In this document: in pieces, positions 23,880-32,593 of the stretch | Layout: the number at the start of each line of letters is the position of its first letter | Position numbering within the stretch: position 1 is the stretch's first letter | From: a bacterium | GTDB lineage: Bacteria; Bacillota; Clostridia; Oscillospirales; Oscillospiraceae | Direction of reading: 5' to 3' | Assembly (NCBI GenBank): GCA_004560375.1 | Contig: SFVC01000002.1 | Coordinates: forward strand, 38,537 to 102,536 | Length of the DNA: 64,000 bases | Position numbers and translations under genes: made by a program | The notes under the pieces: model-generated | Seen by the model: the letters and a program-made list of their open reading frames with translations, nothing else | What the model was told of the DNA's origin: nothing | The model's database searches: none

Positions 23880-25361
23880 ATGAAAAAATCCGGACTGCTG
23901 TCCCTGCTGCTGGCGTTTGCCCTGCTGGCGGGCTGCGCCCCGGTAACGGAAACACCGTCCCCCGGCCCCAGCCCCACGGAGTCCGTGGCCACGCCTGCCC
24001 CCACCCCAGAGCCCACCCCCGCGCCGGAGCCGGTGGATTTCCGTGAATTTTTGGACGGGGTGAACGCCGCCCGGAAAGCGGTCTTGACACAGGAGGAGCC
24101 CATCGACCTCTCCGCCTGCACCCCGGACTTCCACGAGCAGAACAACACCTTCACGGAGGAGGAGCTGGAGCGGCTCACCACCGCCCATGGGGTGAAGCGG
24201 CCCTTGACCCTGGAGGACGTGCTGGACGATGTGGATGCCTTCTTCCTGCTCCTCCAGACCACCTATGGGGCCTATTACTACTTCGGCGGGGATGAGGTCT
24301 TTCTCCCCATCCGGGACGCGGCGAAGGAGGAGCTGGCCGCCACCAGAACCCCCAGTCTCGGGAATTGGGCCGACGCCCAGTACCTGTGCGAGACGCTGGA
24401 GGAAGTCCTGTACAAGCACCTCTCCCCGGTGCTGATAGACGGCCATTTTATGATTGGAGATTCCGCCCCGCGGGATGCCTTCGCCAAGTATATGTACTAC
24501 GTGCCCGACCTCTACCTGGACAGCGTGGAGGGCGCGGAAAACCCCGACCGCGTCAAGCCCACCATCGGCCCGGACGGGCGGATCTGCTATTGGTACGCCG
24601 CCCTCAGCCACGACGGGAGCGACCTGCCCGACACCCTGGACGGCCACTCTCTCAAATGGCAGCAGGCCCTGATGACAAGTCACAGCGGCGACGCCCCGGC
24701 CTTTTCCGAATCGCGGTGGGAGGGCGTCCCCGTCCTCACCTCCCGGCGTATGAGCGCCGGATGGGAGAACGCCGACGCGGACGAGCAGGCCCTCCAACGC
24801 CTGGCCGGCTGCGGCGGGGAGTATACGGACAGCCCGCTGCTCATTTTTGACCTGCGGGGCAACGGCGGCGGCAGCGACCGGCATATCATGGGCTGGTTCC
24901 AGGACTGGGCGGGAACGAGCAATCCCACCCGGGGCAGTTTCGCCCATCGGTACAGCCAGCTCTCCTGCCGGATAGTGGGCAATGATTATCCCGCCGAACG
25001 CATGGGCACATGGGGCGGGTTCCGCCTGGAAGGGACGTGGACGGAGCGCTCCGGCCCCGTCTTTGTTCTCCAGGACAAGGGGGTGGCCTCCTCGGGGGAG
25101 ACGGCGGCGAAGTTTTTCCGCACGGCGGCGGACACTCTTTTGGTGGGAGGGCCCACCCTGGGTTGCGCCCTCGTCCCCAATAACCTGACCTTCTATCTCC
25201 CCCACTCCGGCCTGTCCTGCTACTTCGGCACCGGCCTCGGCTTCTGGGAAACGGATGAAAACCGGGACGGCGTGGGCTTCCTCCCCGACCTGTGGGTGGA
25301 GCCCACCCAGGCCATGGAGCTCACCCAAAAGCTCATCGAATTCTATGGACTGAATCCATAA
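23880..25361 (+). CDS. S41 peptidase-like lipoprotein
   Basis: A 493-residue lipoprotein. The signal peptide ends at LLAG-Cys19, and a Pro/Thr/Glu-rich spacer runs to about residue 50. The C-terminal third is a tail-specific (S41) protease-like fold: LLIFDLRGNGGGSD is the conserved strand and glycine loop, and GVASSGE (401-407) carries the candidate nucleophile at Ser404 or Ser405. It ends in FLPDLWVEP. No PDZ domain is evident, and the general-base Lys cannot be confirmed by eye, so activity is uncertain. The start has no strong ribosome site and lies 5 bp after the HAAS gene, so it is probably translated by coupling. It acts on the outer face of the membrane. Confidence 0.8.
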   Translation: MKKSGLLSLLLAFALLAGCAPVTETPSPGPSPTESVATPAPTPEPTPAPEPVDFREFLDGVNAARKAVLTQEEPIDLSACTPDFHEQNNTFTEEELERLTTAHGVKRPLTLEDVLDDVDAFFLLLQTTYGAYYYFGGDEVFLPIRDAAKEELAATRTPSLGNWADAQYLCETLEEVLYKHLSPVLIDGHFMIGDSAPRDAFAKYMYYVPDLYLDSVEGAENPDRVKPTIGPDGRICYWYAALSHDGSDLPDTLDGHSLKWQQALMTSHSGDAPAFSESRWEGVPVLTSRRMSAGWENADADEQALQRLAGCGGEYTDSPLLIFDLRGNGGGSDRHIMGWFQDWAGTSNPTRGSFAHRYSQLSCRIVGNDYPAERMGTWGGFRLEGTWTERSGPVFVLQDKGVASSGETAAKFFRTAADTLLVGGPTLGCALVPNNLTFYLPHSGLSCYFGTGLGFWETDENRDGVGFLPDLWVEPTQAMELTQKLIEFYGLNP

Positions 25362-25370
25362 CAAAAGCAG

Positions 25371-25393
25371 GCCCCCCGGAGCTTCCGGGGGGC
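25371..25393. terminator. Hairpin terminator between convergent genes
   Basis: Arms GCCCCCCGGA (25371-25380) and TCCGGGGGGC (25384-25393). There is a weak T tract on the right (TTGTGT) and TGCTTTTG on the left-going side. Confidence 0.75.
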
Positions 25394-25398
25394 TTGTG

Positions 25399-26757
25399 TC
25401 AGTTCTTCAGGCTGTGCAGCGGCGCGGGGATCCGCCCGCCCCGGGCCACGAACTCGGCCGCGCCGCCGGTGTGGCAGGGCATCACCGGGGCGGAGCCCAG
25501 CAACCCGCCGAACTCCACCACGTCCCCCACCTGTTTGCCGGGGGCGGGGATGAGGCGGACGGCGGTGGTTTTCTGGTTCACCATGCCGATGGCGACCTCG
25601 TCGGCGATGATGGCGGACAGCGTGGCGGCGGAGGTGTCGCCGGGGACGGCGATCATGTCCAGCCCCACGGAGCACACGCAGGTCATGGCCTCCAGCTTGT
25701 CCAGGGTCAGCGCCCCGGACTGGGCGGCGGCGATCATGCCCTCGTCCTCGCTCACCGGGATGAAGGCCCCGGACAGCCCGCCCACCGAGGAGGACGCCAT
25801 CACGCCCCCCTTTTTCACCGCGTCGTTCAAGAGGGCCAGGGCGGCAGTGGTGCCGTGGGTGCCGCACACCTCCAGGCCCATCTCCTCCAGGATCCGGGCC
25901 ACGCTGTCCCCGATGGCGGGGGTGGGGGCCAGGGACAGATCCACAATGCCGAAGGGCACGCCCAAGCGGGCGCTGGCCTCCCGGGCCACCAGCTGGCCCA
26001 TGCGGGTCACCTGGAAGGCGGTTTTTTTGATGGTCTCCGCCACCACGTCGAAGGGCTGGCCCTTCACCCGCTGAAGGGCGTGGTGCACCACCCCGGGGCC
26101 GGACACCCCTACGTTGATCACCCGCTCGGCCTCCCCCACACCGTGGAAGGCCCCGGCCATGAACGGGTTATCCTCCACCGCGTTGCAGAACACCACCAGC
26201 TTGGCGCAGCCGAAGCCCCCCTTGTCAGCGGTACGCTGGGCGCAGGCCTTGATGGTCTCGCCCATGAGGCGTACCGCGTCCATGTTGATGCCCGCCTTGG
26301 TGGAGCCCACGTTGACGGAGGAGCACACCATATCGGTGACGGCCAGGGCCTCGGGTATGGCGGCGATGAGCTTTTTGTCCGCCTCGGTCATGCCCTTGTG
26401 CACCAGGGCGGAGAAGCCGCCGATGAAGTTGACGCCCACCGCCTTGGCGGCCTTGTCCATGGCGGCGGCGAAGGGGACGTAGTCGTTGGTGCGGGACGCC
26501 CCGGCCACCAGGGCCATGGGGGTGACGGAGATGCGCTTGTTCACGATGGGGATGCCGAACTCGGCCTCGATATCCTCCCCGGTTTTCACCAGCTTCTTGG
26601 CGGAGGTGGTGATCTTGTCGTAGATCTTCCGACAGGCGGCGGCGGGATCCGGGTCGCAGCAGTCCAGCAGGTTGACGCCCATGGTGATGGTGCGGATGTC
26701 CAGATGCTGGTGGTCGATCATCCGGATGGTCTGTAAAATGTCGTTGGTATTGATCAT
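25399..26757 (-). CDS. DUF711 (UPF0210) family protein
   Basis: A 452-residue protein of the PFL/DUF711 family. Conserved stretches include ITMGVNLLDC near the start, RISVTPMALVAG, VCSSVNVGSTKAGINMDAV, the glycine loop GVSGPGVV, and GTHGTTAALALLNDAVKKGG. A glycyl-radical-like fold has been suggested for the family, but no function is established. It lies 52 bp after the ACT-domain gene; this ACT-DUF711 pair is conserved across Firmicutes and usually cotranscribed. AGAGG precedes the ATG. Confidence 0.85.
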   Translation of the reverse strand: MINTNDILQTIRMIDHQHLDIRTITMGVNLLDCCDPDPAAACRKIYDKITTSAKKLVKTGEDIEAEFGIPIVNKRISVTPMALVAGASRTNDYVPFAAAMDKAAKAVGVNFIGGFSALVHKGMTEADKKLIAAIPEALAVTDMVCSSVNVGSTKAGINMDAVRLMGETIKACAQRTADKGGFGCAKLVVFCNAVEDNPFMAGAFHGVGEAERVINVGVSGPGVVHHALQRVKGQPFDVVAETIKKTAFQVTRMGQLVAREASARLGVPFGIVDLSLAPTPAIGDSVARILEEMGLEVCGTHGTTAALALLNDAVKKGGVMASSSVGGLSGAFIPVSEDEGMIAAAQSGALTLDKLEAMTCVCSVGLDMIAVPGDTSAATLSAIIADEVAIGMVNQKTTAVRLIPAPGKQVGDVVEFGGLLGSAPVMPCHTGGAAEFVARGGRIPAPLHSLKN

Positions 26758-26778
26758 GGCAGAAAACCTCTTTTTCTA

Positions 26779-26803
26779 CTACCCCCGCCTTCGGTGGGGG
26801 TAG
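26779..26803. other. Intercistronic hairpin between the ACT and DUF711 genes
   Basis: Arms CTACCCCC (26779-26786) and GGGGGTAG (26796-26803), in the 52 bp gap. There is no T run, so it is probably a processing or stability element. Confidence 0.5.
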
Positions 26804-26809
26804 TGGACT

Positions 26810-27079
26810 TTAGATCCGGTGCATGGCGTCGAAGATATCCTCCCGCTGGATGCGGATGTCCAGGTTCCGCTCCTGGCCGGCCTGGGCCAGATCCTCCCGC
26901 AGGCGGGCAAAGGGCACCGTGGCCCCGCTGGCGTCCACCAGCATGATCATGGTGAAATACTCCTGTAAAACCGTCTGGCTGATATCCAACACGTTGACGT
27001 TCTTCTCGCTGAGCAGGGCGCACACGGCGGCGATGATGCCCACCTGGTCTTTTCCAATGACGGTGACGATAGCTCTCAT
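26810..27079 (-). CDS. ACT domain protein (UPF0237 type)
   Basis: An 89-residue single ACT domain: RAIVTVIGKDQVGIIAAVCALL at the start, NVNVLDISQTVLQEYFTMIMLVD in the middle, and a C-terminal helix with DIRIQREDIFDAMHRI. ACT domains bind amino acids or small ligands. AGGAGG lies before the ATG. It sits 12 bp after yfbR and before DUF711, its usual partner, so it may be that protein's ligand sensor. Function is otherwise unknown. Confidence 0.9.
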   Translation of the reverse strand: MRAIVTVIGKDQVGIIAAVCALLSEKNVNVLDISQTVLQEYFTMIMLVDASGATVPFARLREDLAQAGQERNLDIRIQREDIFDAMHRI

Positions 27080-27091
27080 AGTTTTTTCCTC

Positions 27092-27667
27092 CTATTGTAG
27101 TTCGTCCAATGTTAGCGAGAACGCCGGGAGGAACTGCTCCATGAACCAGTCCAGCTCCTCCATGTCCATCTCCTTCAGCGCCGTCAGGGTCTGCTCGGCG
27201 GCCTTTTTGAACTCGGCGTTGCCCGCCTTCCCCTCCTCCACGCACTTGATGTAGGCGGACAGCTTGTCCGCCGCCTTCACATACCGGCGCACCTGCTCGT
27301 CGCTCTCCCGCACCAGGGGGGCGTAGGCGGGGGCCAGCTCGGGGGGCAGCATGGACAGCAGCTTGTCCTGGGCCGCCGCCTCCACCTGCCTGTAGGCGTT
27401 TTTCAGCGACGGGTTATAATACTTGATGGGGGTGGGCATATCGCCGGTGATGATCTCCGGCGCGTCGTGGAACAGGGCCGCAGCGGCGATGCCGTCCGGG
27501 TTCAGATCCTTGTGGAACACGTCCCGGCCAATCACCGCCAGGGCGTGGGCCAGCACCGCCGCCTCGTAGGAGTGCTCCTGCACGTTTTCCGTCCGGGTGT
27601 TTCGCATCAGCGCCCACCGGGCGATGTACCGCATCCGGAAGATGTAGGCAAAAAAGCTGTGGCTCAC
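27092..27667 (-). CDS. yfbR: 5'-deoxynucleotidase (HD domain, YfbR type)
   Basis: A 191-residue HD-domain phosphohydrolase that in known members removes phosphate from deoxynucleoside monophosphates. The metal ligands are visible: His32 in NVQEHSYEAAVLAH, His67-Asp68 in ALFHDAPE, and the downstream Asp in KAADKLSAYIKC. The start is GTG 27667, and its GTGA overlaps the stop of yfhO by 4 bp, so translation is coupled. Its placement in a cell-wall glycosylation operon is probably incidental, though the coupling is tight. Confidence 0.88.
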   Translation of the reverse strand: MSHSFFAYIFRMRYIARWALMRNTRTENVQEHSYEAAVLAHALAVIGRDVFHKDLNPDGIAAAALFHDAPEIITGDMPTPIKYYNPSLKNAYRQVEAAAQDKLLSMLPPELAPAYAPLVRESDEQVRRYVKAADKLSAYIKCVEEGKAGNAEFKKAAEQTLTALKEMDMEELDWFMEQFLPAFSLTLDELQ

Positions 27668-30009
27668 GGCACGTCCCGCCTTTCCGCATTGTATTTTTTC
27701 TTCTTTTGATTGCTGATTGTGAAGGCCGTCGCCAGCCCTGCCGCCGCCACCGCCCCCAGCGCCAGCCCGGGCCTCAGCCCCGGGGCGGCGTACCGCAGCT
27801 CCACCTCATGGGCTCCCTCAGGCAGTTCCAGCGACAGGAACGTATCCAGCCAGCGGCCCGTCTCCGTCCGTTTTCCGTCCACATAGGCCGTCCAGCCATC
27901 CTCGGCGGGGATGGTGGTGCACAGCGTCCGGGAAAAATCCGCCGGGACGGACAGCTCCACCCGGCCGCCGTTCCCCACCGACGTGACCTCCACGCTGTCC
28001 AGCCGCTCCACCGCGGCCCGGAGGGCGTCCATGTCCAGCGCCCACACCGTCCCCGTCCAGGGCCGGTCGTGGCGGACGGTGACCGTCCACTCCTCCCCGG
28101 GGCCGGGCGCGCCCAGGTAGTGGACGGACGCCGCCTCGCTGGAGCCCAGCCACAGCAGATGCTCCCCGTTCACCAGCACCTCCCGCAGACCGCTGGCGGA
28201 CAAGTCCATGTAAAGGGGTTTCCCATTCCCCCGCAGGCGCAGGGTGGTTTCGCCGTCGGCTGTCTCCGCCTCCGCCGCCACCGGCGCAAAGAGGGTGGCC
28301 TCCTCCCCCAGCAGGGCGGAGTACAGCCCGTCCTGCCGCTGGAAAGGGGTTTCCCCTGTCAGCCCCTGTCCCCCATCCTCCGCCAGAAAGGCCAGGGGGA
28401 GAACATCCGGAGCCCGCCACAGCGTCAGCCCGCCGGACTGGGCGATTGGGCTGTACTCCGGGGGCATGGCTTCCGCCGTGATGGTGTAGCCCTGGCCCAG
28501 CAGGGCGTCGGCGGCGGGGGTGGCGCCGTAGCTGGCGCACCACATCCAGGTCTGGGCATAGCCCAGCTCCTTCGTCAGCCGGTTCACGTCGTAGTTGTAG
28601 AGGCTACTGTAGTGGGTGAGCCCCGGGTAGCCAAAGGACAGGGGGCTGTTGTGGCCCCGGTCATCCGTGGCCCCCAGCCGGAAAAAGGTTCCGTCCGCGT
28701 CCGCCCGGGCCGTCTCCACCAGCTCCTCGTTGGCTTCGTAGTAGGCCCGGTAGGCCCCATAGGAGTCGCAGCCGAACTGCCCCATCAGGCCGGAGAGGAT
28801 ACTTTCCGTATTAAAGCCAAATTCCAATACCGTCAGGCATACCAGCGCCCCGGCCACCGCCCGGGTGAGCCCCTCCCCCTTCCGCCGCCGCAGACCCCTC
28901 AGCAGCTGCCCCAGGGCGGGGGCCGCCAGATAGAGCAGGGCAAAGGACACCACAAAGGAGTACCGAAAGGGGAACCAGTTGGGCCGCTGGAACAGGTGCC
29001 ACGCCTTGTCCAGCGGGGACAGCAGCAGGGACGCGAGGAGCACCGCCAGCAGCCCGCCGTTGGCCAATTTCTCCCGCCGGGAGAACCGGGGGAGGAAGAA
29101 GTACGCCGCGGCCAGCACCAGGGCGGCGGAGCCGCAGAACAGGTAGACGGCGGAGCCGTCCGAAATGGGGCGGTACTGCCCCGGCCGGAGCTGGGACAGG
29201 ATATCCAGCGGGGTGCAGGCCAGCAAACCGGCGTAGTCCACATTGCCGCCGCTGAATTTGCCGTTGAACATGGCCAGGAAGGTGGGCAGCCACAGCCACG
29301 CCGTCAGCCCCAGGGCGCAGGCCGCGCCCCCGAAAAACCGGCCCAGAACCCGCCCCAGGGCCTTCCCCTTGGGCCGCAGGACGAACAGCCGGGCGCACAG
29401 ATACAGGGCGCAGAAGATCCCGATCATATAGGAGATATACCAGGTGGAGATAAAACACACACTGAGGGCGGCGACAAAGGGCCCCGCCCCCCGCCCCGCC
29501 AGGATCCGCTCCAGGGCCAGCAGGATCAGGGGCAGCCAGATCACCCCGTCCAGCCACATGATGCAGATGGCGTACACCGCGTTGTAGGACATCAGCGCGT
29601 AGCACACCGAGGCAAACACCGCCGGCCCGTCCCCCACCGGATACCGCCGCCGGATGAACAGGCAGAAGGTCAGCCCCGCCAGGGCGATCTTCAGCACCGC
29701 CAGGAACAGCAGCCCCACCGGCATGGCCTCGTTGGGCACAAGCAGCGTCAGGAACGACAGCGGGCTGGACACATAATAGGAGAACACCCCGATGTAGGAC
29801 GTGCCCAGGGCTTTCGACCAGGAGAAGAACAGGTCGCCGCTTTTCAGGGCGCAGAAAAACTCCACATACTGGGTGGACATATCGGAGATGAGGATGGTGT
29901 TGTCCCCGAAGGGGGCCATCCCCAAAGCGGCGAATACCGCCAGCATCACCAAGCCCGGAAGGAGAAAGGACAGGGCGGGAGCCGCCCAGCGCTCAAGCCT
30001 TGCCTTCAT
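27664..30009 (-). CDS. yfhO: YfhO family GT-C membrane glycosyltransferase
   Basis: A 781-residue protein with about 12-13 membrane helices in the first 420 residues, then a large external beta-rich domain and one last helix. The N-terminal part has ILISDMSTQYVEFF, the first loop where GT-C enzymes keep their catalytic Asp. In Bacillus, YfhO works with the polyprenyl-phosphate sugar transferase CsbB to glycosylate lipoteichoic acid on the outer face. The gene just upstream is such a transferase and overlaps it by 17 bp, which supports the same role here. The acceptor is inferred. Confidence 0.85.
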   Translation of the reverse strand: MKARLERWAAPALSFLLPGLVMLAVFAALGMAPFGDNTILISDMSTQYVEFFCALKSGDLFFSWSKALGTSYIGVFSYYVSSPLSFLTLLVPNEAMPVGLLFLAVLKIALAGLTFCLFIRRRYPVGDGPAVFASVCYALMSYNAVYAICIMWLDGVIWLPLILLALERILAGRGAGPFVAALSVCFISTWYISYMIGIFCALYLCARLFVLRPKGKALGRVLGRFFGGAACALGLTAWLWLPTFLAMFNGKFSGGNVDYAGLLACTPLDILSQLRPGQYRPISDGSAVYLFCGSAALVLAAAYFFLPRFSRREKLANGGLLAVLLASLLLSPLDKAWHLFQRPNWFPFRYSFVVSFALLYLAAPALGQLLRGLRRRKGEGLTRAVAGALVCLTVLEFGFNTESILSGLMGQFGCDSYGAYRAYYEANEELVETARADADGTFFRLGATDDRGHNSPLSFGYPGLTHYSSLYNYDVNRLTKELGYAQTWMWCASYGATPAADALLGQGYTITAEAMPPEYSPIAQSGGLTLWRAPDVLPLAFLAEDGGQGLTGETPFQRQDGLYSALLGEEATLFAPVAAEAETADGETTLRLRGNGKPLYMDLSASGLREVLVNGEHLLWLGSSEAASVHYLGAPGPGEEWTVTVRHDRPWTGTVWALDMDALRAAVERLDSVEVTSVGNGGRVELSVPADFSRTLCTTIPAEDGWTAYVDGKRTETGRWLDTFLSLELPEGAHEVELRYAAPGLRPGLALGAVAAAGLATAFTISNQKKKKYNAERRDVP

Positions 30010-30943
30010 GGCCGTCCCCTCCCCCGCTGTCCCGCAGAAGGTAGATGGGCCGGCCCTTCACCTCCAGATAGGTCTTGGCCAGATACTGGCCCACAATGCC
30101 CACGCAGAACAGCTGTATGCCCGCCAGAAACAGGATGATGCACACCAGCGACGGCCAGCCGAAGGCGCTGCCGCCCCACAACAGCTGCCGCACAATGACG
30201 AAAATGATGGCGAAAAAGGCGATGAGGCAGAACACCAGCCCCAGCACCGACGCGATGGCCAGCGGCGCGGTGGAGAAGGCGGTGATGCCGTCCAGGGCGT
30301 ACACCAGCAGCTTGAAGAAGGACCACTTGCTCTCCCCGGCGGCCCGCTCCACGTTCACCGTCTCCACCCACTTGGTGCGGAAGCCCACCCAGGAGAAGAT
30401 CCCCTTGGAAAAGCGGTTGTACTCCGTCACCCGGAGCACCGCGTCCGCCATCTGCCGGGTCATGAGGCGGTAATCCCGGGCGCCGTCCACAATCTCGGTC
30501 TTGCTCATTTTGTTGATGATCTTATAGAACTGCCGGGCGAACCAGGAGCGGATGGGGGGCTCCCCCTTCCGATCCACCCGCCGGACGGCGGCGCAGTCGT
30601 ATCCCCCGCCCCGCACAATGTCCAGCAGCTGGGGCAGCAGCCCCGGCGGATCCTGTAAGTCCGCGTCCATCACCGCCACATAGTCCCCCCGGGCGTGCTC
30701 CAGCCCGGCGAACAGGGCGGCCTCTTTTCCGAAGTTCCGGGACAGGGCCAGCCAGCGCACCCGCCCGTCCCGCTCCGCCAGCCCCTTCAGGGCGGCCAGG
30801 GTGCCATCCCGGGATCCGTCGTCCACGAAAATAAACTCCACCACCGCGTCCAGGCCAGCGCACACGGTAGAGGTGGCATCGTAAAACCGGGCCAGGCCGG
30901 CCTCCTCGTTATAGCAGGGGACGACGATGCTGAGCCTATCCAT
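29993..30943 (-). CDS. Polyprenyl-phosphate glycosyltransferase (GtrB/CsbB type, GT2)
   Basis: A 316-residue GT2 enzyme. The GT-A domain opens with LSIVVPCYNEE, followed by FVDDGSRDGT (39-48), the metal site DAD at 93-95 (AVMDADLQDPP) and the family's ARDYRLMTRQ. Two C-terminal membrane helices lie at about 228-255 and 263-290. Such proteins load a sugar onto undecaprenyl phosphate inside the cell. ATG 30943 follows AAAGGAGG. It heads the operon with yfhO, its probable partner on the outside. The flippase expected between the two is not in this operon. Confidence 0.9.
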   Translation of the reverse strand: MDRLSIVVPCYNEEAGLARFYDATSTVCAGLDAVVEFIFVDDGSRDGTLAALKGLAERDGRVRWLALSRNFGKEAALFAGLEHARGDYVAVMDADLQDPPGLLPQLLDIVRGGGYDCAAVRRVDRKGEPPIRSWFARQFYKIINKMSKTEIVDGARDYRLMTRQMADAVLRVTEYNRFSKGIFSWVGFRTKWVETVNVERAAGESKWSFFKLLVYALDGITAFSTAPLAIASVLGLVFCLIAFFAIIFVIVRQLLWGGSAFGWPSLVCIILFLAGIQLFCVGIVGQYLAKTYLEVKGRPIYLLRDSGGGDGHEGKA

Positions 30944-30989
30944 GGGAGGGCCTCCTTTCCCGGCGTCTGAAGAATTCATGAACCAACGT

Positions 30990-31018
30990 ATTTTATCACG
31001 GCCCGTCCCGGCTGTCAA
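30990..31018 (-). promoter_or_regulatory. Promoter of the GtrB-yfhO-yfbR-ACT-DUF711 operon
   Basis: Minus strand: -35 TTGACA (31013-31018), 17 bp spacer, -10 TAAAAT (30990-30995), 47 bp before the start codon. Confidence 0.8.
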
Positions 31019-31035
31019 ACGGTGAGACAGCAAAA

Positions 31036-31061
31036 CGGCCGGAGCCTTTCGGCTCCGGCCG
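31036..31061 (-). terminator. Rho-independent terminator of the rubredoxin gene
   Basis: Arms CGGCCGGAGCC (31036-31046) and complement (31051-31061). On the minus strand it is followed by TTTTG. Confidence 0.85.
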
Positions 31062-31073
31062 CCGTGCGTTTTG

Positions 31074-31229
31074 TTACGCGGGAGAGAAGGCGTCCTTCCC
31101 CAGGCCGCACACAGGGCATACCCAGTCGTCGGGGATATCGGCAAAGGCGGTGCCGGGGGCGATGCCGCCGTCGGGATCGCCCACCGCGGGATCGTACTCC
31201 CAGCCGCAGACGCAAACGTATTTTTCCAT
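31074..31229 (-). CDS. Rubredoxin with a CxC first metal motif
   Basis: A 51-residue rubredoxin, a small cytoplasmic one-electron carrier with one iron held by four Cys. The sequence starts MEKYVCVCGWEYDPAVGDPD and has the family's GIAPGTAF, IPDDWVCPVCG (32-42) and a KDAF tail. The second metal site is the normal CPVC (Cys38, Cys41). The first reads C-V-C (Cys6, Cys8), one residue short of the usual CxxC. It has its own promoter and terminator and is monocistronic. Rubredoxins serve oxygen and peroxide detoxification in anaerobes. The family is certain; the metal geometry is open. Confidence 0.88.
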   Translation of the reverse strand: MEKYVCVCGWEYDPAVGDPDGGIAPGTAFADIPDDWVCPVCGLGKDAFSPA

Positions 31230-31261
31230 GGACGAACGCTCCTTTTCTTTGGAATGGAAGA

Positions 31262-31290
31262 ATTATACCTCCTGCCGTCCGCCTTGTCAA
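31262..31290 (-). promoter_or_regulatory. Consensus promoter of the rubredoxin gene
   Basis: Minus strand: -35 TTGACA (31285-31290), 17 bp spacer, -10 TATAAT (31262-31267). This is a full consensus match 33 bp before the start codon. Confidence 0.85.
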
Positions 31291-31419
31291 TGGCTTCGAC
31301 CAAACCCGACCTGTTCTTCCAGCATCTGCGAAACCCCGCCGCGCATAGAATCGGGGCAAACTTCACATCCTTTCCCCATACGGGCATCGGCCCGAGTATA
31401 GATGGAAAGAGGTTACGCC

Positions 31420-32556
31420 ATGAAACGAATTGCCGCTCTGGCGCTGGCGCTGCTCTGCCTGGCGCCCGCGAGAGCTTATGCCGCCGCCCCGGTGGAGGTA
31501 ACGGCCCCCTCCGCCATTCTGATGGAAAAGACCACCGGGAAGGTGCTGTACAACCACGAGGCCGACGCCCAGTACGAGCCCGCTTCCGTTACCAAGGTGA
31601 TGACCCTGTTGCTGGTGATGGAGGCCATCGACAGCGGGGCGCTGGGCTGGGACGACACGGTCACCGCCTCCCCCCACGCCATCTCCATGGGGGGCAGCCA
31701 GATCTGGCTGAAGGAAAACGAGCAGATGACCGTCCGGGACATGGTGAAGGCGGTGACCGTGGTGTCCGCCAACGACTGCGCTGTGGCTTTAGCCGAGCAC
31801 ATCGCGGGCAGCGAGCCCGCCTTTGTGGATCGGATGAACGAAAAGGCCCGGGAGCTGGGCATGGAGCGCACCAACTTTGTGAACTGCACCGGCCTGCCCG
31901 TCCAGGGCCACCTGACCTGCGCCCACGACATCGCCCTCATGAGCCGGGAGCTGATCCTGCACCACCCCTCCATCCGGGAGTACACCACCATCTGGATGGA
32001 CACGCTGCGGGACGGGGCGTTCCAGCTGTCCAACACCAACCGGCTGATCTTCTACTATGAGGGGGCCACGGGGCTGAAAACCGGCTTTACCGACACGGCG
32101 CTGTACTGCCTGTCCGCCACGGCGGAGCGGGACGGCATGGAGCTCATCGCCGTGGTGATGCACGCCCCCACCTCCAACGACCGGTTCGACAGCGCCAAGG
32201 CCCTGCTGAACTACGGCTTCGCCAACTACGCCATCACCCCGGTGTACCCGGATCAGGCCATCCCGCCGGTGCCTGTGCTGCTGGGGACGAAGGACACGGT
32301 GCAGCCTGTCACCCAGCGGGAGTGCTCCATCCTGCTGGAGAAGGGCAAGACCGGCTCGGTAACCACCCAGATGGAGCTGGCGGACAGCGTGGAGGCCCCG
32401 GTGGAGCAGGGCCAGAAGCTGGGGGTGCTCAAGGTGCTGGTGGACGGCGAGCAGGTGGACGCCATCGACCTGGTGGCGGCGGACGAGGTGCCCCGGCTGG
32501 GCTTTGGCGGCATCCTGCGCCGGTTCCTCAACACCCTGTTTTTGCAGGAAGCATAA
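31420..32556 (+). CDS. D-alanyl-D-alanine carboxypeptidase (PBP5/DacF type)
   Basis: A 378-residue secreted penicillin-binding protein that trims the terminal D-Ala from peptidoglycan stem peptides. The signal peptide spans residues 1-22 (MKRIAALALALLCLAPARAYA). The catalytic motifs are SVTK (56-59), SAN (116-118) and KTG (220-222). A C-terminal beta domain from about 275 (VPVLLGTKDTVQPV) and a final amphipathic segment (GGILRRFLNTLFLQ) anchor it to the membrane. ATG 31420 was chosen over 31402 for its ribosome site (AGAGG) and signal peptide. It faces murC, with a shared terminator between them. Confidence 0.92.
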   Translation: MKRIAALALALLCLAPARAYAAAPVEVTAPSAILMEKTTGKVLYNHEADAQYEPASVTKVMTLLLVMEAIDSGALGWDDTVTASPHAISMGGSQIWLKENEQMTVRDMVKAVTVVSANDCAVALAEHIAGSEPAFVDRMNEKARELGMERTNFVNCTGLPVQGHLTCAHDIALMSRELILHHPSIREYTTIWMDTLRDGAFQLSNTNRLIFYYEGATGLKTGFTDTALYCLSATAERDGMELIAVVMHAPTSNDRFDSAKALLNYGFANYAITPVYPDQAIPPVPVLLGTKDTVQPVTQRECSILLEKGKTGSVTTQMELADSVEAPVEQGQKLGVLKVLVDGEQVDAIDLVAADEVPRLGFGGILRRFLNTLFLQEA

Positions 32557-32559
32557 AAT

Positions 32560-32588
32560 GGGCCCGCCCGGGCTTTCCGGGCGGGCCC
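32560..32588. terminator. Bidirectional terminator between the carboxypeptidase and murC
   Basis: Arms GGGCCCGCCCGG (32560-32571) and complement (32577-32588). AAAATG lies on one side and TTGTGTTATT on the other. Confidence 0.8.
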
Positions 32589-32593
32589 TTGTG

